DNA from: a bacterium
Lineage (GTDB): Bacteria; Cyanobacteriota; Vampirovibrionia; Gastranaerophilales; Gastranaerophilaceae
Reading direction: 5' to 3'
Length of the DNA stretch: 64,000 nucleotides
Assembly: GCA_017559905.1 (NCBI GenBank)
Contig: JAFYQF010000023.1
Span: forward strand, 80,803-144,802
Positions within the stretch are counted from its first letter, which is position 1. Each line of letters begins with the position of its first letter. The notes under the pieces were generated by a model. The model did not search any database and was not told where the DNA came from. It saw only the letters and a program-made list of their open reading frames with translations. The position numbers and the translations under genes are program-made. Positions 51,767-61,569 of the stretch are shown piece by piece.

Positions 51767-52297
51767 ATGACACAAACAATCGCTGATGTAAAAAGCAAAA
51801 TTAGAGACGTTGTAGATTTTCCAAAAGAAGGAATTATATTCAGAGATATTACAACAGCACTCAAAGAACCTGAAACACTTAAAGTAATGATTGATTACCT
51901 TTGCGAACAATTCAAAGATGTAAAAATTGATTATATCGCAGGTATTGAATCAAGAGGTTTTATCTTTGGGATGCCTATGGCATATAAACTTAATGCTGGT
52001 TTTGTGCCTATCAGAAAACCTAAAAAACTTCCTGCAGCTACATATTCTCAAGAATATGACCTTGAATATGGTACAGACAAAATTGAAATTCACCAAGACG
52101 CACTACCAGAAGGCGCTAATGTTCTAATTGTAGACGACCTTCTAGCAACAGGCGGTACTGCAGAAGCAGCTTGCAAATTAGTTAAGAAAACTGGTGCAAA
52201 CCTTGTTGGTATTGCATTCCTTATCGAATTAGAAGCTCTTAACGGTAGAGAAAAATTAGCGGATGCTGGTAAAGTTGTTTCTATGTTGAAATACTAA
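51767..52297 (+). CDS. apt: Adenine phosphoribosyltransferase
   Basis: Salvages adenine to AMP with PRPP. 176 residues with VVDFPKEGIIFRDITTAL (about 15-32), IAGIESRGFIFGMPMAY, FVPIRKPKKLPAATYSQEYDLEYG and the PRPP loop VLIVDDLLATGGTAEA (about 118-133). The start has AAGGAGAAAA. It follows the glycosyltransferase by 22 bases and is closed by a strong hairpin. Confidence 0.96.
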   Translation: MTQTIADVKSKIRDVVDFPKEGIIFRDITTALKEPETLKVMIDYLCEQFKDVKIDYIAGIESRGFIFGMPMAYKLNAGFVPIRKPKKLPAATYSQEYDLEYGTDKIEIHQDALPEGANVLIVDDLLATGGTAEAACKLVKKTGANLVGIAFLIELEALNGREKLADAGKVVSMLKY

Positions 52298-52318
52298 ACT
52301 TTATTTTAAACATAACAT

Positions 52319-52346
52319 AACGGCGTGGAATAATATCCACGCCGTT
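52319..52346. terminator. Intrinsic terminator after apt
   Basis: Perfect 11-base arms AACGGCGTGGA/TCCACGCCGTT with a 6-base loop between convergent apt and the low-complexity protein gene. Confidence 0.85.
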
Positions 52347-52373
52347 TCAATTTTATTAATTAGATATTTATTA

Positions 52374-53720
52374 TTAACCTTTGCTTGCTTCAGCTTCTTT
52401 TGCTAGTTCTTCTTCTTTGTTTATTATTTTTTTAACAACGACATCAATCCAAAGTTGCATATCAATTAAAGGCCATTCTGACGAAACTTTATGATTTTTA
52501 GTACCATCCGAATGCTCGAAAAGAGGCTCTTCTATACCTAATTCTTTTAATCTAGTTTTTAGTTTTTCAATAACGTATTCATAAACCGTATCTGAATCTA
52601 GTCCTAAAACATTATCTATTTTTTCCGCAATATCTTTAACTTTACTTAAGACATGAGGCAACTCTGCAGGCTGGATACTTCTTAAATGTGTTAATACATT
52701 ACCATAACCAGTATAATCATGCGATAGCGCCTCTTCTAATCCTTCGGCTTTTTGAGCAGCAACTTCTTTCGCTTTATTGATAATCTCCATCTTTGACTCT
52801 AATTCAGTTTTTGTTGCAGAGTCATCAGTTCCTTTTGGTTCTTTGGGTTCTTCAGTTTCTTCAGTTTCTTCTGTTTCTTCGGTTTTTTCGGTTTTTTCGG
52901 TTTTTTCTGCAGGTGCTGGTTTAGCTTTAGCATTACCAACTGCTAATCCGTGTCCCTCTGAATCAAACATCTGAACAAGCATTGGAATGCCATTAATAGT
53001 TCTTAATTCATAATCGTTACCTTTTTTATATGCACCACCTGGTCCAGATACGCATTTATAAACGACTTTATCTGTTACTGATGTATCTAATTCAAATGCA
53101 TACTCTTTACCATTATCTTTATCTGAAATAATAATTCGTTTTGGATTTTCACCTTCTTTAACTTCTTCTGGAATAGATAATCTACCATGAATTGGTCGTG
53201 TTGGAAGATTTCCAGCATCATCAGGCTGGTCAATAGCTTCAAAATGAGAATTTTCTAGTTGTTTCCAATCAACAGTTTTTGCAGGTTTGTTTTCACCTTT
53301 GTAACGTTCTGGTTTGCCTGCATTTTCAGGAGCTTTATACTCTTTTGGTTTTTCTTCTGTTGGGTTTGGTTTAGCCTCTTGTTCAGGGGCAGTTCCCTCT
53401 TCTTCTTCATTTTTTTCTGCATTTACAAGAGTTTCTTCTTGAGTTTCTTCCGTTGCAGAATAAGCAACATGTTCCACTCCAAGACCTTTACCAAATTCTG
53501 GTCTATCTTTTAAGATTTCAGCTTTTTCTTTTTCTGTTAAACTATTCCAACCATCCTCTGAATAAGGAATAGGGATATCGTTAGTTTTTGGTTTGAATTC
53601 ATTTTGAATTCCCCAGCTCAATTTATCTAAACCAAGCTGGTCCCAATAATTTTTTGCTTTAACATCTTGTTTTGGCACTGAAGGTTTACCATTCACACCA
53701 TTTGTTTTTTCTACGCCCAT
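52374..53720 (-). CDS. Hypothetical acidic low-complexity protein, 448 residues
   Basis: I choose the ATG at 53720 because AAAAGGAG lies 11-18 bases upstream; an in-frame ATG seven codons earlier has the ribosome site inside its own codons. There is no signal peptide or membrane segment. It has Glu/Pro/Lys-rich linkers (about 90-150) and a tandem EKTE/EETE repeat (about 285-305). A beta-rich middle (RIIISDKDNGKEYAFELD) and a helical acidic C-terminal third of about 140 residues are likely folded. Function unknown. Confidence 0.65.
   Translation of the reverse strand: MGVEKTNGVNGKPSVPKQDVKAKNYWDQLGLDKLSWGIQNEFKPKTNDIPIPYSEDGWNSLTEKEKAEILKDRPEFGKGLGVEHVAYSATEETQEETLVNAEKNEEEEGTAPEQEAKPNPTEEKPKEYKAPENAGKPERYKGENKPAKTVDWKQLENSHFEAIDQPDDAGNLPTRPIHGRLSIPEEVKEGENPKRIIISDKDNGKEYAFELDTSVTDKVVYKCVSGPGGAYKKGNDYELRTINGIPMLVQMFDSEGHGLAVGNAKAKPAPAEKTEKTEKTEETEETEETEEPKEPKGTDDSATKTELESKMEIINKAKEVAAQKAEGLEEALSHDYTGYGNVLTHLRSIQPAELPHVLSKVKDIAEKIDNVLGLDSDTVYEYVIEKLKTRLKELGIEEPLFEHSDGTKNHKVSSEWPLIDMQLWIDVVVKKIINKEEELAKEAEASKG
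52848..52907. repeat. In-frame 9-bp tandem repeat
   Basis: Six or seven imperfect copies of a 9-base unit (TTCTTCAGT to TTTTTCGGT) inside the low-complexity gene, each coding for three residues (K/E-T-E). Copy changes would keep the frame. Confidence 0.85.
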
Positions 53721-53807
53721 CTTGCGAATACTCCTTTTCATTTATTTTGACTACACATATTTTATAAACTGGTTATAATAATATATTTAGGCACACGGCA
53801 AAATAAT

Positions 53808-53827
53808 GAAAAACTTTAGAGTTTTTC
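53808..53827 (-). terminator. Weak terminator-like hairpin
   Basis: Arms GAAAAACT/AGTTTTTC with a 4-base loop downstream of the HEAT-repeat gene on the minus strand, followed by ATTATTTT. AT-rich, so of modest strength. Confidence 0.4.
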
Positions 53828-53870
53828 AAAAAACAGTTACAATCTGTAATAATTAAAAAACTAGTTAAAT

Positions 53871-54548
53871 TTAGTTTGAATTTTTATTTTCTTTTTTATA
53901 AAGTTTGTAAGCTTTTCCCAGTGCTGTAATTGCAGAAATTTTCACGACGTGGTTTTTATCATTTGTCATTTCAATCAGGTAAGTAAATATTTTTTCAGGA
54001 TTTACACTCTCACTATCAATCAATCGTGACAAAGATATCACTGCAGAATTTCTTCTCACCCAATTATCGTCTTTTAATGACTTAATCAAATATTTCACAG
54101 CACCTGCACCAAACTGCAATAGTGCATTAATTGAACTTGTTCTTATAGTTTCATTTTCTTCACCCATTTTTTCAATAAAAAGTTCAATTAACTTTATGTC
54201 TTTCAACTCTCCCAACGCAACTAACGCAGCACCAACAACAGAAGAATTCATATCATTAGTCTGTTCAATTAAAGTTTCATAAATCAATTCTTCATAGTTT
54301 TTGCCTTTTGTATCAGGTCTTGTGGTAGCTTGAGGCTTTGTGCCATCAGGTAAAATATACTTAAATCCTGAAATTTCTATTGCTCTTATAGCATCTTCGA
54401 CAGTTTCAAACTCTAAAAAATTATCTCCTAAAGGATGCGGAATAATTTGTTTAGTATCACCTTTTGCATTTTTTAAAGTTAATGCTCCAACTAAATATAC
54501 AATTTTATTGTTTTCTCTTAACTCTTTTTTAATAGAAATATACTGCAT
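53871..54548 (-). CDS. HEAT-repeat protein
   Basis: 225 residues. The first 95 form a small mixed domain (YLVGALTLKNAKGDTKQIIPHPLG); the rest is at least four HEAT-type helical pairs (SSVVGAALVALGEL, ETIRTSSINALLQFG, NWVRRNSAVISLSRL, HVVKISAITALGKAY). Such repeats mediate protein contacts; lyase forms act on phycobilins in photosynthetic cyanobacteria, but nothing here supports that. It follows the LOG gene by 9 bases. Confidence 0.8.
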   Translation of the reverse strand: MQYISIKKELRENNKIVYLVGALTLKNAKGDTKQIIPHPLGDNFLEFETVEDAIRAIEISGFKYILPDGTKPQATTRPDTKGKNYEELIYETLIEQTNDMNSSVVGAALVALGELKDIKLIELFIEKMGEENETIRTSSINALLQFGAGAVKYLIKSLKDDNWVRRNSAVISLSRLIDSESVNPEKIFTYLIEMTNDKNHVVKISAITALGKAYKLYKKENKNSN

Positions 54549-54557
54549 AAACAGACC

Positions 54558-55145
54558 TTATTTTACATAAATATCTTCTTTTGTTACAGGTTTTGCTTCG
54601 GGCTTATAGTTTTTCAAATATTCAATAGCATCCTCAACCGTTTCTGCAACATAATACAAAACTCTAACAGAACCTTTTCCAAATTTTTCTGAAATAATTA
54701 CATCAAAAAATTCGATTAACTTGTCATAAAAGCCATTTGTATTCAATAAAATAATTGCTTTTGAATTGTAACCCAACTGTTTTTGGACAATCATTTCTGA
54801 TAATTCTTCTATTGTTCCAAACCCACCAGGCAAAGCTATTACAGCATCTGAAATTTCATCCATTTTAGCTTTTCTTGTTCGCATACACGGTGTAACAGTA
54901 AGTTCAACGCATTCTTCGGTATTAACACCCATATTGTGCAAACGTTCTGGCATTACTCCATAAATTTTTGCTCCACTAGCTTTTGCCGAACCTGCACAAG
55001 CCCACATCAAACCCAATGAGCTTCCACCATATACAATATCAAAACCCTCTCTTGCAAGGCTTTGCCCTAAACGTTCAGCATCCCTAACATATATATCATC
55101 AACACAGTTGCTTGAACTTGCAAATACGCAAACCTTTTTAATCAT
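54558..55145 (-). CDS. LOG-family nucleotide phosphoribohydrolase
   Basis: About 195 residues from the ATG at 55145, which overlaps the end of the upstream gene by 8 bases behind GGCGGTGG. It shows the LOG fold: VCVFASSSN, YGGSSLGLM, MRTRKAKM and the diagnostic PGGFGTIEE. Members release free nucleobases from cytokinin ribotides or other nucleoside monophosphates. The natural substrate in bacteria is often AMP-like. Confidence 0.9.
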   Translation of the reverse strand: MIKKVCVFASSSNCVDDIYVRDAERLGQSLAREGFDIVYGGSSLGLMWACAGSAKASGAKIYGVMPERLHNMGVNTEECVELTVTPCMRTRKAKMDEISDAVIALPGGFGTIEELSEMIVQKQLGYNSKAIILLNTNGFYDKLIEFFDVIISEKFGKGSVRVLYYVAETVEDAIEYLKNYKPEAKPVTKEDIYVK

Positions 55146-55773
55146 CAAAACCACCGCCTATTTTGTAATAATAAGAACACCCAACTCCAGTTCCTAACTC
55201 TGAACAGTCAAGCTTTAATTTTTCCATCGGAAGATTTGACCCAAATGCCTCAACTCCATTAGAAAAAATATTCACACCGAAAATATCTTTTCCCCAAATA
55301 TTCGGAGGCAATTTACCATTTATATCCATCATTATTCGAAATTTTGGAGCTCTTTCATCCGGAGAATCAATATCCTTTATCCCAACAATCATACCATTAT
55401 CAGACACATACATATCTTCAAAATAGTATCTGTCGGTTAGAGAAATTCTTTCTCCATTCATAAACTTTGGGTTATATCTTCTAGGTAATTTCGTTTTTGT
55501 TAATCTTAAATATGGCTGAATTAGGTTTAACAATATAGCTTCACGTTCTTCAGCATTTTTCGCACGCTTGAAACTTTTCAAAATCTCATCACTTTCGTGC
55601 GTATCAATAACATCAAACATATATTCAAGTTTTTGGTACTTATCGTTCCAACGAGAAATAAAATTTGCCTGCACAGTACTTTCTATATCAACAGGAATTA
55701 TCAACAACAAAACTGCGAAAACAACCACGATAGTTACTGCATATTCAAATTTTAATAACCCTCTTTTTGCCAT
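55138..55773 (-). CDS. Membrane-anchored pilin-like hypothetical protein
   Basis: 211 residues. KRGLLKFEYAVTIVVVFAVLLLIIPV at the N-terminus is a single hydrophobic helix with a FxYxV start and a nearby Glu, recalling class III pilin or pseudopilin leaders, but there is no Gly just before the Phe. The exported part contains a Cys pair near the C-terminus (DCSELGTGVGCSYYY). It may be a minor pilin or just an anchored protein. It sits between the PHP gene and the LOG gene. Confidence 0.6.
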   Translation of the reverse strand: MAKRGLLKFEYAVTIVVVFAVLLLIIPVDIESTVQANFISRWNDKYQKLEYMFDVIDTHESDEILKSFKRAKNAEEREAILLNLIQPYLRLTKTKLPRRYNPKFMNGERISLTDRYYFEDMYVSDNGMIVGIKDIDSPDERAPKFRIMMDINGKLPPNIWGKDIFGVNIFSNGVEAFGSNLPMEKLKLDCSELGTGVGCSYYYKIGGGFDD

Positions 55774-55790
55774 ATTAACCTATATTCTTA

Positions 55791-56645
55791 TTACGCCATA
55801 TCAATAAGTTTTTTTTCTTTCATAAGTTTTTCATATACCCATTCAGGTACAAAGTTCTTACCCAAGATAATCTGTCCATTGATAATATTTGGAGCGTGGA
55901 AATCAGAGCCACCTGTCACAATCAAGCCCAATTCTTCAGCCATTGATGAAAAATATTCCACACAAGCTGGAGAGTGTTTTCTGTGATAAGCTTCAATTCC
56001 TCGAAGACCATAATTCATAAGTTCTTTAATCAAATCTTCTGCAATATCCAAATCATGCGGATGGGCAATTACAGGAATACCACCAGCATCATAAATTATC
56101 TCAACCGCATCTTGAGGAGTAACGGTTTTTCTTGGAACATAAACTGGACTATCATCGTGAATATATTTTGCATAAGCTTCAATTACACTAGTTGTACCAC
56201 CTGCAGTAGTGATTGCTTTCGCAATATGCGGACGTCCTATAGAACCACCTTCTGCAACCTGTTTTACAATATCTTCGTATTTGATTTTAATACCTTCTTT
56301 TCTTGAAAGAAGTGTTATTATTTCTTGAGTTTGTTCAATACGTGCATCTTGTTGAGTTTGTAATAATTTTTTGAAATCATCATTTTCAGCATCCATAAAG
56401 TATCCTAAAATATGAATTTCGTAATTTTTGTATAAAGTATTAATCTCAACGCCTTGAATAATTTCTAGCTTATCTTCTTTTCCTAAACTTTTTAAATGAC
56501 TTTTTGCAACGCCATAAGACAAGACATTATCGTGATCGGTCAACGCAATAACATCCAGCCCAACATCTAGCGCTGTGTCAACTATTTTCTCCGGACTAAA
56601 TACGCCATCGGAGTAATATGTATGAATGTGCAAATCGCTCTTCAT
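55791..56645 (-). CDS. PHP-domain phosphatase (nucleoside 3',5'-bisphosphate/YciV type)
   Basis: 284 residues with the full PHP motif set: DLHIHTYYSDG (4-14), ALTDHDN, QGVEIN, a long insert with GRPHIAKAI, PHPHD-like AHPHDLDIA and TGGSDFHAP. This form matches the YciV/TrpH group that removes phosphate from short RNA ends or nucleoside bisphosphates. It overlaps ymdB by 4 bases, so the two phosphodiesterase-type genes and rny may act together in RNA end turnover. Confidence 0.88.
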   Translation of the reverse strand: MKSDLHIHTYYSDGVFSPEKIVDTALDVGLDVIALTDHDNVLSYGVAKSHLKSLGKEDKLEIIQGVEINTLYKNYEIHILGYFMDAENDDFKKLLQTQQDARIEQTQEIITLLSRKEGIKIKYEDIVKQVAEGGSIGRPHIAKAITTAGGTTSVIEAYAKYIHDDSPVYVPRKTVTPQDAVEIIYDAGGIPVIAHPHDLDIAEDLIKELMNYGLRGIEAYHRKHSPACVEYFSSMAEELGLIVTGGSDFHAPNIINGQIILGKNFVPEWVYEKLMKEKKLIDMA

Positions 56646-57481
56646 TGACTTCCATCCTCTTCTATTTTATCTCTACTACAAAAAATCCTTTTTATCGAAA
56701 CAGCACAACCAGTAGAAGGAGCCAGCTCAACCTCTACAGCATTCACTTGTTCATTACCACTTTCTGCGACGTCATATCTTTCAGGAAGACCAGTTGTTAA
56801 TCTATTCAATGAAGTTTTATACTCCATTCCGATAACACCGTCTATTGTGCCACAGAAACCCGCATCCGTAATATATGCCATTCCATTAATAATACTTTCA
56901 TCAGCCGTCTGAACGTGAGTGTGCGTACCAAAAAATGCACTCGCTCCTAATTCAGAACAAAATCTTGCTAAACAAATCTTTTCTGCAGTTGCCTCTGCAT
57001 GAAAATCAATAATTACAATCGGTGTAATTTCTTTAATCCTTTTTATCTCACTTGCGACAATAGCAAATGGATCATCAATAGGACTCATAAAAATTCTACC
57101 CAATAAATTGATTACCCCAATTTTGTATTCTCCAAAATCAAAAATTCTGCTCCCAACTCCAGGAACACCAGATGGGTAATTCATAGGACGCAACAACTTG
57201 TCTGCATTTTCGATGTAGTTAAAAATATCTTTCTTATCCCAAATATGATTACCACTTGTCATACAATCAATCCCATAAGAAGATAATTCATTATAATTTT
57301 TTTCGGTTAATCCAAATCCATGAGATGCATTTTCAACATTAGCAATGACAAAAGTTTCATCCAATACAATTCCATTTTTTGAAGAAAAACTAGAAACTAA
57401 AAAATCTCTGACAGCATATCTGCCAGGCTTACCTACCATATCTCCAAAAAATAAAATTTTTATCGTTTTATCATCACTCAT
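56642..57481 (-). CDS. ymdB: YmdB-type metallophosphoesterase (TIGR00282 family)
   Basis: 279 residues with FFGDMVGKPGR, IANVENASHGFGLT, TSGNHIWDKK, DFHAEATAEK and GTHTHVQTADE, the family ligand set for two metals. In Bacillus YmdB hydrolyses 2',3'-cyclic nucleotides and affects RNase Y and biofilm. It lies downstream of rny, as it does there. The start has GGGAGGG. It ends overlapping the PHP gene. Confidence 0.93.
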   Translation of the reverse strand: MSDDKTIKILFFGDMVGKPGRYAVRDFLVSSFSSKNGIVLDETFVIANVENASHGFGLTEKNYNELSSYGIDCMTSGNHIWDKKDIFNYIENADKLLRPMNYPSGVPGVGSRIFDFGEYKIGVINLLGRIFMSPIDDPFAIVASEIKRIKEITPIVIIDFHAEATAEKICLARFCSELGASAFFGTHTHVQTADESIINGMAYITDAGFCGTIDGVIGMEYKTSLNRLTTGLPERYDVAESGNEQVNAVEVELAPSTGCAVSIKRIFCSRDKIEEDGSQ

Positions 57482-57523
57482 TTTATAATCCCTACCCTCC
57501 CTTTGGGCTGGTTATTTTTAGAT

Positions 57524-57550
57524 TAAGCCCCCTCAATAAGAGAGGGCTTA
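57524..57550 (-). terminator. Terminator or attenuator between rny and ymdB
   Basis: Arms TAAGCCCCCTC and GAGAGGGCTTA (one mismatch) lie in the rny-ymdB gap. On the minus strand a T/A-rich tail follows. It would partly uncouple ymdB from rny. Confidence 0.6.
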
Positions 57551-57557
57551 ACAAACT

Positions 57558-59078
57558 TTATTTTGCGATTTCTGTTGTTCTAAATTCTCTAACAACAGTT
57601 ACTCTAATTTGACCTGGATAATCAAGTTCATCCTCAATACGTTTTGCTACATCACGAGCCAATTTTTGAGAAGCTAAATCATCAAATCTTTCTGCCTCAA
57701 CAATAATTCGAACTTCTCTACCAGCTTGAACAGCAAATGATTGTTTAATACCATCGTAGCTATTAACAATTTCTTCAATTTTTTGAAGACGTTTGATATA
57801 AATTTCTAGAGTATCACGTCTTGCACCTGGACGACCTGCAGAAATAGCATCTGCAACTTTTACCAATACCGCTTCAATTGTATTTGCAACAACATCATCG
57901 TGGTGCGCCTCTATCGCGTGAATAACTTCAGGTTTTTCCCCAAACCTAGTTGCGATTTCAACACCTAATTGGATATGAGTACCTTCTTGAGTTTGGTCAA
58001 CAGCTTTTCCAATATCGTGAAGTAAACCTGCACGTTTTGCAACCATTTCGTTAGCACCCAATTCAGCAGCTAACATACCAGCAATATGACCTACTTCGAG
58101 CGAGTGTTTCAAAACATTTTGACCATAACTTGTTCTGTAATATAAGCGGCCTAAAGTTTTGATTAACTCTTTATTTAAGCCCATAACACCCATATCAAGA
58201 GCTGCATTTTCACCTTCACGAAGAATTTTCTTTTCGATTTCTTCACGAGCTTTTTCTACCATCTCTTCAATTCTCACTGGGTGAATACGTCCATCAACAA
58301 TCAACTTTTCTAAAGCTAGTTTTGCAATCTCACGTCTTACAGGGTCAAAGCTTGATAATACGACAGCTTCCGGAGTATCATCAATAATTAAATCAACACC
58401 TGTTAATGTTTCTAAAGCACGAATATTACGACCTTCACGACCAATGATTCTTCCTTTCATCTCATCGTTAGGCAACCCTACTACAGAAACTGTTGTTTCA
58501 ACAACTTGCTCAATCATACATCTTTGCATTGTTGTTGAAAGAATTTCTTTTGATTTTTCCAAAGAAATTTCTTTTATTTTAGCTTCGTTTTCTCTGATTA
58601 ATTGCATTTGTTCTTGAGCTAAATCATGTTTCAACTGTTCTAAAAGCATGTTTTTAGCATCCTCTGCACTCATTCCTGCAATTCGTTCTAATTCTGCAGT
58701 TTGCTTTTGAACAATCTCCGCCAAATAATCTTCTTTGTCTAATAGTTCATCAATTTTTCTTTGAACTTGAATTTCTTTTTCAGTATATTCTTGAATTTTG
58801 TCTTCAAGAACATCTTCCCTTTTTGCTAGTTTTGTCTCAATTCTTGCAATTTCTTGTCTGCGTTCTCTTTCTTCTTCATTAAGTTTTTCTCTGTCATCTT
58901 GAAGTTCTTCGATTGCTTTAATCTTCGCTTCTTTAAGAAGAATTTTTTCTTTCTCCGCTAAAGCTTTCTTATCTTTTTCAACATCATTGATAATGGCTTT
59001 AACTTTGTTTTGCTGGATAATAAGCACAGCGACTAATGCTATTACCACAATAATCGCGATAATTAATAAGTAATCCAT
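57558..59078 (-). CDS. rny: Ribonuclease Y
   Basis: A 506-residue membrane-anchored endonuclease that starts mRNA decay. It has one N-terminal helix ([20 protein letters not shown]), a long coiled coil (about 28-190, rich in EKE and RRQEIARIE), a KH domain with [13 protein letters not shown], and an HD domain with [13 protein letters not shown] and [10 protein letters not shown]. The C-terminus is intact. It stands upstream of ymdB on the same strand with an AAGGTAAAAA site. Confidence 0.97.
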   Translation of the reverse strand: MDYLLIIAIIVVIALVAVLIIQQNKVKAIINDVEKDKKALAEKEKILLKEAKIKAIEELQDDREKLNEEERERRQEIARIETKLAKREDVLEDKIQEYTEKEIQVQRKIDELLDKEDYLAEIVQKQTAELERIAGMSAEDAKNMLLEQLKHDLAQEQMQLIRENEAKIKEISLEKSKEILSTTMQRCMIEQVVETTVSVVGLPNDEMKGRIIGREGRNIRALETLTGVDLIIDDTPEAVVLSSFDPVRREIAKLALEKLIVDGRIHPVRIEEMVEKAREEIEKKILREGENAALDMGVMGLNKELIKTLGRLYYRTSYGQNVLKHSLEVGHIAGMLAAELGANEMVAKRAGLLHDIGKAVDQTQEGTHIQLGVEIATRFGEKPEVIHAIEAHHDDVVANTIEAVLVKVADAISAGRPGARRDTLEIYIKRLQKIEEIVNSYDGIKQSFAVQAGREVRIIVEAERFDDLASQKLARDVAKRIEDELDYPGQIRVTVVREFRTTEIAK

Positions 59079-59292
59079 TAAGTTTTTACCTTATCCTTTT
59101 CTATTTTTTAATAATACACGCAACGCCCGATACATTTAGCCTATCGTGCTTTCTTTAAATTTAATATTTAAACGAATTTCATTGCATATATATCCAAAAA
59201 ATATTTATTGTACTACATCTAACCATATCATACCATGCAATCGCAATTTTGTATAGTAGGAATTTAGGAATTTTTAGTACACTTTTATCTAT

Positions 59293-59321
59293 TTTACAAA
59301 TCTTTAAAATAGATGTATAAT
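59293..59321 (+). promoter_or_regulatory. Sigma-70-type promoter of pepA
   Basis: TTTACA (59293-59298), a 17-base spacer and TATAAT (59316-59321), with AGAAGGAGAG before the ATG. Confidence 0.7.
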
Positions 59322-59345
59322 AATTAAGTTAGAAGGAGAGAAAAT

Positions 59346-60746
59346 ATGGAAATTAAAGTATCTGAAAATGTAAGTTCAGCTCTTTGTGAAGTTCTTGTTA
59401 TAAACAAGTTTGAGGGCGAAAGAACTTCTCAAGAAATTGCAAATAAATTCGCAGTAGAAAAAGATGGTTTCGAAGGGAAATTAGGAGAAACTTATCTTAT
59501 ACACACATTAGGTCAAAGCACTGCTGATAAAATTTTAGTAGTTGGGCTTGGAAAAAGAGAAGAATTCAACGAAAATAAAATGCGCGAAGCTGTAGGAAAA
59601 GCAATCAAAAAACTTCAACAAATTAAAGCTAAAAATGCAAGCTTCGACTTTGACATAGAAAATGATTTTGGCAAATCTGCAGTTATCGGTGCTTCAATAG
59701 CTGACTACGCATTCGACAAATACAAAAACAAAAAACCTCATCACATGGATGAAATTACTTTTGCAAAATTTAGCGAAGAACAAATTAACGAAGGTAAAAT
59801 TTTTGCAGACGCAATGAAAGTTGCAAGAGATTTAGCTAACGAATCAGCTCAAATTGCAACACCTGCAAAACTTGCGGAGGTTGCATCTTCTATAGAAGGA
59901 CTTGAAACAAAAATTTATGAAAAAGACGAAATAGAAAACATGAAAATGGGAGCATTTCTTGCAGTTGGTCAAGGAAGCGCTCAATCTCCAAAATTCATTC
60001 ACATGAAATACACAGGCAAAGAAGTTAAGAAAAGAATTGCACTTATCGGCAAAGGCATTTGCTTTGACTCAGGTGGACTTGATTTAAAACCAGCAGCTTC
60101 AATGTTAACAATGCGTGATGATATGTCTGGTGCAGCTTGCGTACTAGGTGTAATGAGTGCTATTACTAAGCTTCAACCTGATGTAGAAGTTCACGGTATA
60201 ATCGCAGCTTGCGAAAATATGCCATCTGGAACTTCTTACAAACCTGGAGATGTTTTAACTGCAAAAAATGGTAAAACAATAGAAGTTGACAATACAGACG
60301 CTGAAGGTAGATTAACCTTAGCTGATGCTCTTTGTTACGCTTGTGAACTTGAAGTGGATGAAGTTATCGATATCGCAACTTTGACAGGAGCTTGCTTGGT
60401 TGCTTTAGGAAGCGTTGCTTCTGGCATTATGGGCAACGATAAAGAAATGATTAACAAGTTAATTGAAACCGGTGCAGATTGCGGTGAGAAATTCTGGGAG
60501 CTTCCAATGTTCAAAGAATATTTCAACAGCCTAAAATCAGATATTGCTGATATGAAAAATACTGGCTCTAGATACGGTGGTTCTCAAACCGCAGGACTAT
60601 TCTTGCAAGAATTTGTTAAAGATGTGAAATGGTGTCACATCGATATTGCAGGAACTGCATTCCTAGAAAAACCACAAGGTGAATTTATTTCAGGTGCAAC
60701 TGGTGCAGGCGTAAGAACTTTACTAAACTACGTAAAAAATAACTAA
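59346..60746 (+). CDS. pepA: Leucyl aminopeptidase (M17 family)
   Basis: 466 residues. It has an N-terminal macro-like domain (to about 150), then the catalytic domain with IGKGICFDSGGLDLKP, MRDDMSGAACVLG, the diagnostic NTDAEGRLTLADAL (316-329) and TLTGACLVALG. Two metals are bound by the Lys, Asp and Glu of these motifs. It removes N-terminal residues from peptides as a hexamer. Single gene with its own promoter and a long hairpin after the stop. Confidence 0.96.
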   Translation: MEIKVSENVSSALCEVLVINKFEGERTSQEIANKFAVEKDGFEGKLGETYLIHTLGQSTADKILVVGLGKREEFNENKMREAVGKAIKKLQQIKAKNASFDFDIENDFGKSAVIGASIADYAFDKYKNKKPHHMDEITFAKFSEEQINEGKIFADAMKVARDLANESAQIATPAKLAEVASSIEGLETKIYEKDEIENMKMGAFLAVGQGSAQSPKFIHMKYTGKEVKKRIALIGKGICFDSGGLDLKPAASMLTMRDDMSGAACVLGVMSAITKLQPDVEVHGIIAACENMPSGTSYKPGDVLTAKNGKTIEVDNTDAEGRLTLADALCYACELEVDEVIDIATLTGACLVALGSVASGIMGNDKEMINKLIETGADCGEKFWELPMFKEYFNSLKSDIADMKNTGSRYGGSQTAGLFLQEFVKDVKWCHIDIAGTAFLEKPQGEFISGATGAGVRTLLNYVKNN

Positions 60747-60761
60747 TAAAATTGTATTATT

Positions 60762-60802
60762 AAAACAAAGCGAGGAGTTCTAAAGAATTCCTCGTTTTGT
60801 TT
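60762..60802 (+). terminator. Intrinsic terminator of pepA
   Basis: A long near-perfect stem (AAAACAAAGCGAGGA with TCCTCGTTTTGTTTT) ending in T-rich sequence, 16 bases after the pepA stop. Confidence 0.85.
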
Positions 60803-60891
60803 TACAATTTGTTACACAAAAGCATTTTCATAAACCCAAATGTTTTTATTATAGCAAGCAGGGAAAATAAAATGTTTGGAGGAAAAGATTT

Positions 60892-61563
60892 ATGGGATTG
60901 GAATTGAACTATCCTTATACCACTAGCAGGTTTATTGGTAACGCTAAGGAATTATACGATATCGACTTTTATGGACTAAAAACTGGGAATTTAGCAATTA
61001 TAGAAGACACTTATGCTAACATTGAACGAATATCCAAAGACAGTGAAAGAGTTTTAGGTGAAGAAAAATTCAAATTAACAGAAGTAGATAATAACTCATT
61101 TTATGGAAAAAGAAAAACAACTCACGAGTTTCCTGACGGCAAAAAATATCAAATTTTTGAAAATGGGAATATTAAAAGAATTAGGAAATTTGAAAATGGG
61201 AAATGGTCTCTAATAGGATTTGAAACACGAGATTTCAAATGGGCAAATGAAACTTCCTATCAAAGACTATATTCAGAACCTAACCATAAAAGACTAGGTT
61301 ATGAAAGAAAGTATTTAACCGAAGGTTTTCATTGGAAAGGACTCGGAGCTAACGATATTAATCAAGTTGCTGATGAAATAAGTGATTTAACAGAAAAATT
61401 AGCAAAAGCATCAGATAATCCTAAAGCAGCTACGAGATTATTTGATATGCAACTATTAACAAAAGGGGAACAAAAACTTATCCTAGGTGAAATTTCAAAC
61501 TACGGTAAAACATTAAGTAAAATCGGTCAGAATTTATTAAAAATTGCGAAAATAATTATCTAA
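60892..61563 (+). CDS. Hypothetical 223-residue protein
   Basis: It starts behind GGAGGAAA. It is soluble, with no signal peptide. The N-terminus is MGLELNYPYTTSRFIGNAK; the middle has beta-like repeats with charged turns (EFPDGKKYQIFENGNIKRIRKFENGKWSLIGFE), the C-terminus is helical. A DGKxxxIxxNG pattern is seen in toxin-like or wall-linked repeat proteins, but I cannot assign it. Function unknown. Single gene between two terminators. Confidence 0.6.
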   Translation: MGLELNYPYTTSRFIGNAKELYDIDFYGLKTGNLAIIEDTYANIERISKDSERVLGEEKFKLTEVDNNSFYGKRKTTHEFPDGKKYQIFENGNIKRIRKFENGKWSLIGFETRDFKWANETSYQRLYSEPNHKRLGYERKYLTEGFHWKGLGANDINQVADEISDLTEKLAKASDNPKAATRLFDMQLLTKGEQKLILGEISNYGKTLSKIGQNLLKIAKIII

Positions 61564-61569
61564 TACTAA

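Noticed and set aside
52848..52907. CRISPR-like repeat array
   Set aside because: The 9-base units are contiguous with no spacers and lie in frame inside a coding region.
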